Shown one piece after another: positions 17,464-25,736 of a stretch of 64,000 bases of DNA. A model generated the notes under the pieces. The model saw only the letters and a list, made by a program, of their open reading frames with translations, was not told the origin of the DNA and ran no database searches. The translations under genes and the position numbers were made by a program. The stretch spans positions 62,001-126,000 of the forward strand of contig CAYXIO010000001.1 in the NCBI GenBank assembly GCA_964465125.1, written 5' to 3'. Position 1 is the first letter of the stretch, and the number at the start of each line of letters is the position of its first letter. This DNA is from CAYOHG01 sp964465125 (lineage in GTDB: Bacteria > Planctomycetota > Phycisphaerae > UBA1845 > Fen-1342).

Positions 17464-19011
17464 TCAGAACGACGTCGTCAACTGCACGCGCCAGATCAGC
17501 GCGTCGTCGTTCACGTTGGGCAACGAGGCGCCCGCGCTGCGGATTGGGGCCTCGTAGACTTTCGTGACGTCGGCCTGCAACTTCATCGAGTTGCTGTGGA
17601 TGTAGTAGTTCACGCCCGCGGCGTATTCCCACACGCCCTCGTGGCCCTCGGCCACAGCCGCCATCCCGCCCACGCGCGCCAGCAGCTCGATCTTGTTTTC
17701 GAGCCCGGGGATGGGCAGCAGATAGCCGGTCTGAACGTAGGCGCCGTGCTGGACGGTCGTGCTGTCCTCGCCGGCCAGCAGCCACCAGGGCGCGAACGGG
17801 CTGCGTCCGGCGCGGCGCGGGTCGACGATGCGCAGCGTGTACTCGCCCAGCAGCGACCAGCCGCGATACTTGAAGTGCGTGTCCCAGCCGAACTGATGGA
17901 TCTGCAATCCGGTCGAACGGACCGCTTCGAAACCCCCGCGCGAGTCAAAGATCGAATCGCGCGTCGGCGCGAACAGCGTCAGCGTTCGGCGGTCGCCTTC
18001 GTCGTCGTTGAAGCCGTAGTGCATACCGAGCTTCCAGGCCGGGCTTTCGTGGTTCGGCAGGTCCGACTCCAGGGTGAAGTCGGTCTTGGGCTGGTCGCCG
18101 AGGACGTACCAGTTGAGGCGCGCGACGATGGCGGGGTTGCCGTCGAGCTCGGCCGGGTCGGTCGTAATCGTGCGGTTGCGTTGGCCGGTGAAGGAGTTGG
18201 CGATGTCGAGGAAGTACTCGAGATGGTCGTCGAGCGTGCGGCCCCAGACGCGGAAGCCCGTGCCGTACCCGAGCAGATGCGCGTACGTGTACGTCGACAG
18301 GTCGGTGAAGCTCATGTTGGTGGTGGCGCGCATGAAGCTCGGGACGCTGGCGAGCTTGAACGTGCCCATCTGGACCTGTAGTTCGTCTGCGAAACGGTAG
18401 TTCACGTACTCGATCAGCACGCGCCAGTCGTAGTCCTCGGAGGAATCGAGGGTGGTCTCCATGAAGTAGGTCAGGCGCTCGTCGAAGATCGTGCCGCTGA
18501 TGGCCAGCCGCGCGCGCGGCAGGTCGAACCCTGAGCGGTCGTCGCGCTCCATGCGCGGCCGCAGGTCGCGGTTGCGGTGGCCGATGTTGGCGTAGGTGTA
18601 GCGTGCGGCGAGCTGCCCGCAGAGCTTGAGCGTGAACTGGTTGTCAGCGCTGCGGATGTAGAAGCCGCCGTCGTAGCCCGCGGAGGCGCCCGGGGCGGCC
18701 AGTTTCCCGCCGAACTCGGGGTCGGCGAGGATTTCGCGCAACTGCGCGCGCACGATCTCGTCACGGAGGTCGTCGGCGCCGCGCGCGGAATAGCCGGCGA
18801 GCCGCGTCGAGAGCGCGTCGGTTTCGGCCAGCGAGCGCTCCAGGCGCTGTTGCAGTGCCTCGAGCCGCTCCCGCTCGCTGACGCCGTCGGCGCGCAGCGC
18901 CGAGCCTGTCATGAACACGAGCAGCGCGACCGTGGTGCGGATTGCGGCTCGAAGTGCGGGACCGTAGCATCGCTGTTGAAACGGGACTTCATCCGGGGGA
19001 GAGGTGGGCAT
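17464..19011 (-). CDS. Outer-membrane porin of the phosphate-selective porin O/P type
   Basis: About 515 residues. The ATG at 19011 is chosen because GGAG stands 5 bases upstream and a signal sequence follows (TTVALLVFMTGSALRA). A short coiled helix comes next (ERERLEALQQRLERSLAETD, a trimerisation-like segment), then a long run of amphipathic strands with FTLKLCGQLAARYTY, DLPRARLAISGTIF and FMETTLDS, ending in the terminal aromatic LTTSF expected for barrel assembly. The overall pattern matches OprO/OprP-like porins; ion specificity is not determinable. Its start codon overlaps that of dnaE on the opposite strand, so its promoter must lie inside dnaE. Confidence 0.75.
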   Translation of the reverse strand: MPTSPPDEVPFQQRCYGPALRAAIRTTVALLVFMTGSALRADGVSERERLEALQQRLERSLAETDALSTRLAGYSARGADDLRDEIVRAQLREILADPEFGGKLAAPGASAGYDGGFYIRSADNQFTLKLCGQLAARYTYANIGHRNRDLRPRMERDDRSGFDLPRARLAISGTIFDERLTYFMETTLDSSEDYDWRVLIEYVNYRFADELQVQMGTFKLASVPSFMRATTNMSFTDLSTYTYAHLLGYGTGFRVWGRTLDDHLEYFLDIANSFTGQRNRTITTDPAELDGNPAIVARLNWYVLGDQPKTDFTLESDLPNHESPAWKLGMHYGFNDDEGDRRTLTLFAPTRDSIFDSRGGFEAVRSTGLQIHQFGWDTHFKYRGWSLLGEYTLRIVDPRRAGRSPFAPWWLLAGEDSTTVQHGAYVQTGYLLPIPGLENKIELLARVGGMAAVAEGHEGVWEYAAGVNYYIHSNSMKLQADVTKVYEAPIRSAGASLPNVNDDALIWRVQLTTSF

Positions 19012-22000
19012 GTCAGCTCCGTCTGATTCAGTACCGCGGTTTGTACATTTGCACGTACACACCGAGTACTCGCTGCTCGACGGGGCCTGCCGCACGCGCG
19101 ACCTGGCCCGCGTCGCCAAGTCGATGAACATGCCGGCGATCGCCATCAGCGACCATGGCAATCTGTTCGGCGCGATCGAATTCTACCAGAACTGCATCGA
19201 AGCGGGCGTGAAGCCGATCCTCGGCTGCGAAATGTACATGGCGCCCGGCGATCGGCGCGAGCGCGAGAGCCGCGGGCTGCGCGAGTACGGCTATCACCAG
19301 CTTCTGCTGGCGATGAACCTGACCGGCTACCGCAATCTGGTGAAGCTATCGAGCATCAGCTACACGGAGGGCTTCTACTACAAGCCTCGCATTGACAAGA
19401 CCGTGCTGCGCGAGTTCTCGGAAGGGCTGGTGTGCACGAGCACGTGCCTGGGCGGGGAGATTCCGCAGACGCTTTCCCGTCACGACTACGCCGCCGCGCG
19501 CCGCGTCGCGGAGGGGTATCTCAGCATCTTCGGCCCGGATCGTTTCTTCATCGAGCTTCAGGATCACGGGATGCCGGAGCAGAAGGAGCTGAACCCCGAG
19601 CTGCTCGACCTGGCGCGCAAGCTGGGAGTCGCGACGATCGCGACCAACGACGTGCACTACCTGACGCACGACGACGTCGAAGCGCACGACGTGCTCTGCT
19701 GCATCTCGACCCGCGCTCGCGTCAGCGAGGAGAACCGCTTCAGGTTTCCGACCGACCAGTTCTTCCTGAAAACGCCTGAGCAGATGCTGGCAGCGCTGCC
19801 GGAGTATCGCGAGGCGGTCGAAAACACGCTGCGCGTCGCGGAGATGTGCAACGTGGAGTTCGATTTCACGAAGCGCTACGCGCCGGTCTACCGCCCGCCG
19901 GACGCGCGCTCGCCGAACGACTATCTGCGCGAGCTGGTGTACGACGGGGCGCGCCGCCGCTACGGCGAGATCAGCGCGGAGTTGCGCGAGCGGATCGACT
20001 ATGAGCTGTCGGTGATCGCGTCGAAGGGGTTTTCGAGCTACTTCCTGATCGTCTGGGATTTCGTGCGCTACGCGCTGGAGAACGGCATTCCGGCCAACGC
20101 GCGCGGCAGCGGGTGCAGCACGGTGGTGGGCTACTGCCTGCGCATCAGCAACGTCGATCCGCTGCGTTACGGGCTGTACTTCGAGCGTTTCATGGACCCC
20201 GAGCGCGACGAGATGCCGGACATCGACATCGACCTCTGCCAGGATCGCCGCCAGCAGGTCATCGACTACGTGCGCGAGAAGTACGGCCACGTCGCCCAGA
20301 TCATCACCTTCGGGCGGCTCAAGGCGCGGGCGGCGATCCGGGACATCTGCCGCACGCTGGACGTTCCGCTGGCGCAGGCCGACCGCGTGGCCAAGCTCGT
20401 GCCCGAAGCGCTCAAGATGACCCTCGACAAGGCGCTCAACGTCGAGCCGGAGCTGAAGCGCATCTATGACGGCGACCCGACGCTGCGCAAGGTGATCGAC
20501 GTCGCCCGCCGGCTGGAGGGGCTGGCGCGGCACGCCTCGGTTCACGCGGCGGGGGTCGTCGTCGCGGATCAGCCGCTGGACACGCTCATTCCGCTGCACA
20601 AGCCCGCCGACGCGCGCGACGTCACGACTCAGTTCGAGGGGCCGACCGTCGAGAAGGTCGGCCTGCTGAAGATGGACTTCCTCGGGCTGCGGACGCTCTC
20701 GCAGATTCACCGCTGCTGCGCGCTGGTCTCGCAGAATCACGGCGTGCGGATCGACCTGGACGCCCTCGATCTCGAAGACCCGCGCGTCTTCGCGCTGCTG
20801 GCGCGGGGCGAAACGCGCGGCGTCTTTCAGTTCGAGTCCGGCGGCATGCGCGACGTGCTGATGAAGATGAAGCCGAACCGCATCGAAGACCTGATCGCCG
20901 CCAATGCGCTGTTCCGGCCCGGACCGATGGCCTACATCGACGAGTACTGCGCCCGCAAGCACGGCAAGGCCTGGAGCACACCTCATGCGATCATGACCGA
21001 GGTGCTCAACGAGACCTACGGCATCATGGTCTACCAGGAGCAGGTCTCGCGGCTGGTGAACCGGCTGGGGGACGTGCCGCTGCGCCGCGCGTTCCGTCTG
21101 GCCAAGGCGATCTCGAAGAAAAAAGAGTCGATGATCAACGCCGAGCGCGGCCCGTTCCTCGAAGGCTGTCTGGCGCACGGGTTGAAGAAGGAAGCCGCCG
21201 GGCAGATTTTCGCGGACATTCTCCAGTTCGGCGGCTACGCCTTCAACAAGGCCCATTCCACGGGCTACGCGGTGGTCGCGTTTCAGACGGCGTACCTGAA
21301 GACGTACTACCCGGCCGAGTTCATGGCGGCGCTGTTCACGTACGAGAGCGGCAGCACGGAGAAGGTGGCGGAGTATTTCGATGAATGTCGCCGCCTGCGG
21401 CAGCGCGACGGCTCGCAGGGGATCATGGTCCGAGCGCCGGATCTCAACGAGAGCGAGGCGGAGTTCACGGTCGTGTATCGCCGGCCGGACGCCGGCTCCG
21501 CGGCCGGCGCGAAGGACGCCGGCTCCAACGGCCGGCGGCCCGGCGCGCACACAGCGCGGCCGCGCCCGAACGGATCGAGCCGTACGCAGACGGCAGCCTG
21601 CGCGGAAGCGCACGGTTCCGAAGCCGCCGCCGCGCTCGGCCGAGCGGAGATTCGCTTCGGCCTGCGCGCCATCAGCGGCGTCGGCGACAAGGCTATCCGC
21701 GCCATTCTCGAGGCGCGCGAGCAGGGCGGCCCGTTCAGCGACGTCTACGACTTCTGCGAGCGCATCGACCTGGGCATCGTCAACAAGGCCGTGCTCGAGG
21801 CGCTGATCAAGGCCGGCGCGCTGGACAGCACCGGCGCGATGCGCCGCGCAATGATCGAGGCGCTCGAAGATGCGATCGCGGCGGGCCACGCCGTGCAGCG
21901 CGACAAGCGCAGCGGCCAGCTCGACATGTTCGGCGACTTCGCCGCCTCCGCGCCCGCGCCGCGCCGTCAGCTCGGCACGGCCGAGTGGACCGACTCGGAG

Positions 22001-22687
22001 ATGCTGGCCTACGAGAAGGCCACGCTGGGCTTCTACATCACCAAGCATCCGCTCACCAGCTACGCCGAGGTTGTGCAGCGGTTCAGCAACTGCACAACCG
22101 AGTCGCTGGCGCGGCTGGGCGACGGCCAGAAGGTGATCCTGGGCGGGCTGATTTCGAAAGTGCGCAGCGTGCCCATTCGCAACGGCCGCAGCGCCGGGAA
22201 GAAGCTGCTGATCGCGCTGCTGGAGGACTTTGCCGGCTCGATCGAGGCGGTGGTCTTTCCCGATCAACTGCCGGAGGCCCAGACGCTGCTGCGGCCCGAC
22301 GCGGTCGTCTTTGTGGACGGCACGGTCGACGGACGCCGCGAAGAGCCCAGCATCCGTGTCAAGCGCGTGATTCCGCTGGCCGACGCGCCGCGCGAGTTGA
22401 CGCGCGAGCTCGTGCTGCGGCTGACCTCAACCGGCTCGTCCAGCGCGCTGCTGCCGCAGCTTCAGAGCCTCTGCCGAGCTCATCCCGGGCGCTGCCCGCT
22501 CTTTCTGCGAATTCACTCGGCGGAGGGCTGGACTGTCAGCCTTCAGTCGGGCGGGCGCGGCGTCGATCCCTCCGCGGACTTTCTACGCGAGGCCGTCAGC
22601 CGGCTGGGGGCGGATAACGTCCTGTGCGCCGGAGCGCTCGGCGCGGTCTCCGCAAGCGGGCTCCAGGCCTGCTACGCAACGGAGTAA
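19010..22687 (+). CDS. dnaE: DNA polymerase III alpha subunit
   Basis: Replicative polymerase, about 1225 residues. The N-terminal PHP domain opens with FVHLHVHTEYSLLDGACR. The polymerase core shows the catalytic aspartates in PDIDIDLCQDRR and the conserved RGVFQFES, FRPGPMAYIDEY and YQEQVSRL segments. It ends with the helix-hairpin-helix region (FGLRAISGVGDKAIRAI) and an OB fold (ILGGLISKVRSVPIRNGR). The ATG at 19010 follows GAGAGG; an in-frame GTG at 19004 is possible but lacks room for a site. An Ala/Gly/Arg/Thr-rich linker of about 45 residues (from base ~21490) is an unusual insertion and contains a short tandem duplication. No other holoenzyme genes are near. Confidence 0.95.
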   Translation: MSAPSDSVPRFVHLHVHTEYSLLDGACRTRDLARVAKSMNMPAIAISDHGNLFGAIEFYQNCIEAGVKPILGCEMYMAPGDRRERESRGLREYGYHQLLLAMNLTGYRNLVKLSSISYTEGFYYKPRIDKTVLREFSEGLVCTSTCLGGEIPQTLSRHDYAAARRVAEGYLSIFGPDRFFIELQDHGMPEQKELNPELLDLARKLGVATIATNDVHYLTHDDVEAHDVLCCISTRARVSEENRFRFPTDQFFLKTPEQMLAALPEYREAVENTLRVAEMCNVEFDFTKRYAPVYRPPDARSPNDYLRELVYDGARRRYGEISAELRERIDYELSVIASKGFSSYFLIVWDFVRYALENGIPANARGSGCSTVVGYCLRISNVDPLRYGLYFERFMDPERDEMPDIDIDLCQDRRQQVIDYVREKYGHVAQIITFGRLKARAAIRDICRTLDVPLAQADRVAKLVPEALKMTLDKALNVEPELKRIYDGDPTLRKVIDVARRLEGLARHASVHAAGVVVADQPLDTLIPLHKPADARDVTTQFEGPTVEKVGLLKMDFLGLRTLSQIHRCCALVSQNHGVRIDLDALDLEDPRVFALLARGETRGVFQFESGGMRDVLMKMKPNRIEDLIAANALFRPGPMAYIDEYCARKHGKAWSTPHAIMTEVLNETYGIMVYQEQVSRLVNRLGDVPLRRAFRLAKAISKKKESMINAERGPFLEGCLAHGLKKEAAGQIFADILQFGGYAFNKAHSTGYAVVAFQTAYLKTYYPAEFMAALFTYESGSTEKVAEYFDECRRLRQRDGSQGIMVRAPDLNESEAEFTVVYRRPDAGSAAGAKDAGSNGRRPGAHTARPRPNGSSRTQTAACAEAHGSEAAAALGRAEIRFGLRAISGVGDKAIRAILEAREQGGPFSDVYDFCERIDLGIVNKAVLEALIKAGALDSTGAMRRAMIEALEDAIAAGHAVQRDKRSGQLDMFGDFAASAPAPRRQLGTAEWTDSEMLAYEKATLGFYITKHPLTSYAEVVQRFSNCTTESLARLGDGQKVILGGLISKVRSVPIRNGRSAGKKLLIALLEDFAGSIEAVVFPDQLPEAQTLLRPDAVVFVDGTVDGRREEPSIRVKRVIPLADAPRELTRELVLRLTSTGSSSALLPQLQSLCRAHPGRCPLFLRIHSAEGWTVSLQSGGRGVDPSADFLREAVSRLGADNVLCAGALGAVSASGLQACYATE
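21488..21541 (+). repeat. 27-base imperfect tandem duplication inside dnaE
   Basis: Two adjacent 27-base units, 21488-21514 and 21515-21541, both begin GACGCCGGCTCC and share a central GGCCGGCG-type core. They are in frame and encode DAGSAAGAK and DAGSNGRRP within the low-complexity linker before the helix-hairpin-helix region of DnaE. Confidence 0.6.
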
Positions 22688-22764
22688 GTGGTTTCGGCGG
22701 AAGTCAACCCTCGCTTGGCGCGAATAGGCGCTGGATTTTCCCGCAACATCGGACCGCGCAGGAC

Positions 22765-22770
22765 TATACT
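22765..22770 (+). promoter_or_regulatory. Candidate -10 element (TATACT) upstream of the 6S RNA candidate
   Basis: TATACT matches the sigma70 -10 consensus at 5 of 6 positions. No convincing -35 is seen at the proper distance (GCAACA at 16 bases is weak). It lies about 120 bases before the folded core of the downstream RNA candidate, so it would yield a precursor with a 5' extension. Confidence 0.3.
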
Positions 22771-22890
22771 GACTTGGGCGCTGACACCGGCCGAAGGGCC
22801 GCGTTTCGCCGACGAGATCGGACTCGGCAGTCGTCGGCCGGCAGGCGCAGACCCGAGCATGTGCTCGTTCCGCGCGGCAGAGCGATAAGC

Positions 22891-23080
22891 GGTCAGCTTC
22901 TGCGTTGTTCGACAGGGAGGACCAGTTGCTCGAACCGATACGCTGAACCCAGGGAGCCGGACGGCGTTCATGGCCGACGGAGGCGCCGCGTGCGGCGCGT
23001 GGTCGGGCTCAACCGCGGTCTCCCACCTTGTTGCATGGGTTCAAGCAACCTGCTCCCACCGGCAAAGGCGGAGGCTGAAT
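22891..23080 (+). ncRNA. ssrS: 6S RNA candidate
   Basis: 6S RNA mimics an open promoter and binds RNA polymerase holoenzyme. Three signs support it here. (1) The 5' strand of the central bubble reads GGACCAGTTGCTCGAACCGATAC (two runs, 22919-22941), close to the E. coli run GGGCCAGTCCCCTGAGCCGATA as I recall it. (2) The 3' strand reads CACCTTG followed by GGGTTCAAG (23024-23045), like CACCUUG...GGGUUCAAG in E. coli 6S, and lies about the same distance (~83 bases) from CCGATA. (3) The ends pair: TCAGCTTCTGC (22893-22903) with GCGGAGGCTGA (23068-23078), 11 pairs including G-U. An apical hairpin GCGCCG/CGGCGC is in between. The core is ~186 bases, the normal size. No protein gene fits this 506-base gap between dnaE and the next gene. 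Confidence 0.72.
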
Positions 23081-23193
23081 CGTGCTACCCGGGCGATCGG
23101 CGGAGGCCCGCCGCGCCCGGGGCTCTTGTTGGGTGAGTGCGCCGCGTCGCCGATCATGGCGAGCGGCTTCGCCCGCAGCCTACGAGCCCACGC

Positions 23194-23793
23194 TCAGACG
23201 ATCTTCCGCAGCGCCGCATCGACTTCGGTGCGTTGATCCGCGGGAAGATCATTCAGCAGCGACCGGAGCGCATCACCGCCCTCACGCTGCTTGTAGAGCG
23301 CGGCCGCCACGCGCAGCTCCGCATCCCGTTCGTTGCAATACACGCGAAACGCCTCGCCGAGCTCGTCGCGCGACCAGTGCGACAGCGGATCGGAGACGCC
23401 GACCTGCGCGCGGGCCCAGCGCAGCAGCGAATTCGGCTCGTCGCGGAAGGTGTAGGTCGCGAGAATCGCCAGCAGCTTCTCGCGCGGCGAACCCAGCACC
23501 TGTGAGACACCCGCCGGCAGCTTGCGAAGCCGATCGTCGAGCGTGCTGCCGCCGAGCGTGTCGAGCCAGCCCTTCTCGCGCACCGGCTCGGGCGTCGGGC
23601 TCAGCAGTTGGGCCGGGGGGACCATCACCGTCTTGCGCCCGACGACGGAGAAGTCGATGGTCACGCGCTGCGCCGGCTGACCGTTGACCTGCATGGGCTG
23701 CACCGCGACGACGCGCCCGTTGCCCCATTGCAGGCAACTCGGGTTTCGCACCCACTGGCCGATCAGCGACGAATCGATGGGCAGGTCGCTCAC
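23194..23793 (-). CDS. Conserved-looking protein of unknown function downstream of pheT
   Basis: A 199-residue protein with a GTG start at 23793, 31 bases after the pheT stop, so probably in the pheS-pheT transcript. The first ~65 residues (WVRNPSCLQWGNGRVVAVQP then RVTIDFSVVGRKTVMVPPAQ) look like a small SH3-like barrel, reminiscent of DUF3553-type domains that read as width-limited strand pairs. The rest is helical, with FRVYCNERDAELRVAAALY and a charged C terminus. No catalytic motif is visible and I cannot give a function. There is no clear ribosome site. Confidence 0.65.
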   Translation of the reverse strand: MSDLPIDSSLIGQWVRNPSCLQWGNGRVVAVQPMQVNGQPAQRVTIDFSVVGRKTVMVPPAQLLSPTPEPVREKGWLDTLGGSTLDDRLRKLPAGVSQVLGSPREKLLAILATYTFRDEPNSLLRWARAQVGVSDPLSHWSRDELGEAFRVYCNERDAELRVAAALYKQREGGDALRSLLNDLPADQRTEVDAALRKIV

Positions 23794-23824
23794 GACGGGG
23801 TCCGCTTCAGCGAGGAATCGCGGT

Positions 23825-25681
23825 TCATTCCCCGTGCCCGTCCGCCAGGAGCTTGGCGAGGTTCAGCTCGAGCGCCGCGACCGGGTGCCGCAGTCCGCAG
23901 GCTTCCAGCCCGCGCGGGTGAATCTCGCCCATCGTTCCGATCCAGTCGCTGGCGAGATAAAGCCCGGCGGCGCGTCCCGGAATGAACGCGACGCTTTCGA
24001 TGGCGCGAATCTCGACCGAGACCTCCAGCTCGTGCAGCAGCGCGTTCAGCACGGCGCGGATGTCCGCGTAGCCGACGCCCGGGCCGATCATCGCCGCCGC
24101 CAGGTAGCGGTCCTCGCGCGCCCCGGTCTCGGCGCCCTCGTCGACGAACGAGCAGTCGCCGACCTCGAACAGGTGCTGCGGCAGGTCGTATTGCTTGTTG
24201 ATCGTCAGCGTTTCGAGAATGCCGGGCAGCAGCGAAACGCGGCAAAGGGTCTGCTCGCTGCTGATCGGGTTCTCGATCTTCACGGCGCGCGGGTCGTGCG
24301 GCACGCCCCACTTGTCGAACGCCGCCGCCTCGCTGCTCAGCGTCAGCGTCATGACCTGGTGGAAGCCGAGGCCGGTCATGATCCGCCGGACAGTCCCGCA
24401 GCGCTCCTCGATGGCGCGCGGTTGTCCGACCGTGAACGTCGGCACCAGGCGGGTCGCGAGCTTGTCATAGCCGTACGCGATGGCGGCGTCCTCGATCAGG
24501 TCGATCGCGTGCATCACGTCGTTGCGCCAGGCCGGCACGCGCACGCGCAACCGCCCGGCCGACGTCTCGTCCGCGGCGTGCCCCATCCGCCCGAGCAGGC
24601 CGATCAGCGCGGCGGCGTCGAGCGGGGCGCCGATCGTGTCCGCCGCCGTCTGCACGTCGAGCGCCATTTCGGCGGGCGCGAAGCTCGGCGTGACGAGCTT
24701 GTGTTCGGCGTATTGAATGCGCACGGCTTCGATCGTCAGCTCCGGCATGACCTCTTTCAAGCCGCTCAGCAAAATGTTCAGCGCGCGGTCGAGGGTGCGC
24801 TGCGCCAGGCCGGTCACGTCGACGAAGCACTGGCGGGTCGCCATCGTGACGCGCGTCGACTCGCTGTTGATGATCGGCGGCATGGAAAGCACCGTGCCGA
24901 CGCCGTCCGTGAGCAGCGGGTAGGCGCTGAATTTCGAGAGCAGGTGCGCGTAGGCAACGCCCGTCTTATGCCGCGCCAGGATTTGGCGCGGCGTGAGGCT
25001 GGCGGCGGGATCGCTGGGCGAGAAACCCAGCGGGACGAAGTGCAGCTCATCGGGCTCGACTGCGCGATAGCGGAATGCCGGCCCGCTGACGTTCAGCTTG
25101 TCGAGATCGTAGACGCCGATGGAGGCCAGCTTGCGGTCGCGGCCCAGGGCCCAGTGCAGGTCCTCCTGGAGGTTCATCAGCAGCTTGATGCGCTCGTTGT
25201 CGAAGCGCAGGTTCCGAAGAACCGCGCAGGCGATGCAGGGGCGGTAGCTCTCGTCGTGCGCCAGGCGCGGATCGACGTCTACAGCGAGCCTGGGCTCGGC
25301 AACCGGGTAGTCGATCAGGCCGGTCCGCACGCCCAGAAAGCCGCGTATGTAGCGGGCCATTCCGCCGGGGTCGAAGATGTCCGGGCGGACGGCGAGCATG
25401 TTGAGCCGTGCGACCTGATTGACGCCGATCGAGAGGCACGCGCCCGGCTGCTCGCGGAAATCGGTGCCGCACTTCGGGCAGTGCAGCGGCTCTCCCTGCG
25501 CGTCGGTGCGTTCGATCACGTTCTCGCACGCCTTGCAGGTGAAGGCGTTGGTGTGCGTCAGCTCCTCGACCTCGACGCCCATCTCGTCCAGCGTCTGGGC
25601 GACCTGCGACGGGTCGATGACTTTCCGTTCGGCGTTGACAAGCCGCATCAGCAGATCGAGCGGCATGTTGATGATGGGCAT
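23825..25681 (-). CDS. pheT: Phenylalanyl-tRNA synthetase beta subunit, archaeal/eukaryal type with a zinc-ribbon insert
   Basis: Beta chain of PheRS, which charges tRNA-Phe. At ~618 residues it is the short archaeal/eukaryal form; ordinary bacterial PheT is ~800 residues with N-terminal EMAP-like and C-terminal anticodon-binding domains, both absent. The ATG at 25681 follows GAGG by 5 bases. Typical archaeal-type segments include EPDELHFVPLGF, MPPIINSESTRV and NPISSEQTLCRVSLLPGIL. An unusual feature is a zinc-ribbon-like insertion near the N terminus, with cysteine pairs at about residues 49/52 and 68/71 (CKAC, 15 residues, CPKC). It lies 55 bases after pheS, in the same operon. Confidence 0.9.
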   Translation of the reverse strand: MPIINMPLDLLMRLVNAERKVIDPSQVAQTLDEMGVEVEELTHTNAFTCKACENVIERTDAQGEPLHCPKCGTDFREQPGACLSIGVNQVARLNMLAVRPDIFDPGGMARYIRGFLGVRTGLIDYPVAEPRLAVDVDPRLAHDESYRPCIACAVLRNLRFDNERIKLLMNLQEDLHWALGRDRKLASIGVYDLDKLNVSGPAFRYRAVEPDELHFVPLGFSPSDPAASLTPRQILARHKTGVAYAHLLSKFSAYPLLTDGVGTVLSMPPIINSESTRVTMATRQCFVDVTGLAQRTLDRALNILLSGLKEVMPELTIEAVRIQYAEHKLVTPSFAPAEMALDVQTAADTIGAPLDAAALIGLLGRMGHAADETSAGRLRVRVPAWRNDVMHAIDLIEDAAIAYGYDKLATRLVPTFTVGQPRAIEERCGTVRRIMTGLGFHQVMTLTLSSEAAAFDKWGVPHDPRAVKIENPISSEQTLCRVSLLPGILETLTINKQYDLPQHLFEVGDCSFVDEGAETGAREDRYLAAAMIGPGVGYADIRAVLNALLHELEVSVEIRAIESVAFIPGRAAGLYLASDWIGTMGEIHPRGLEACGLRHPVAALELNLAKLLADGHGE

Positions 25682-25736
25682 GAGCACCTCGAATACGCGG
25701 ACGGCGCAGCGATCAGACGTTTCGGCGAGTTCCGGA

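Noticed and set aside
19346..22267. 973-codon open frame antisense to dnaE
   Set aside because: Composition-driven shadow; no domain, and dnaE is intact.
22970..23236. 88-codon frame over the 6S RNA candidate
   Set aside because: No ribosome site or protein-like pattern; the RNA structure explains the region better.
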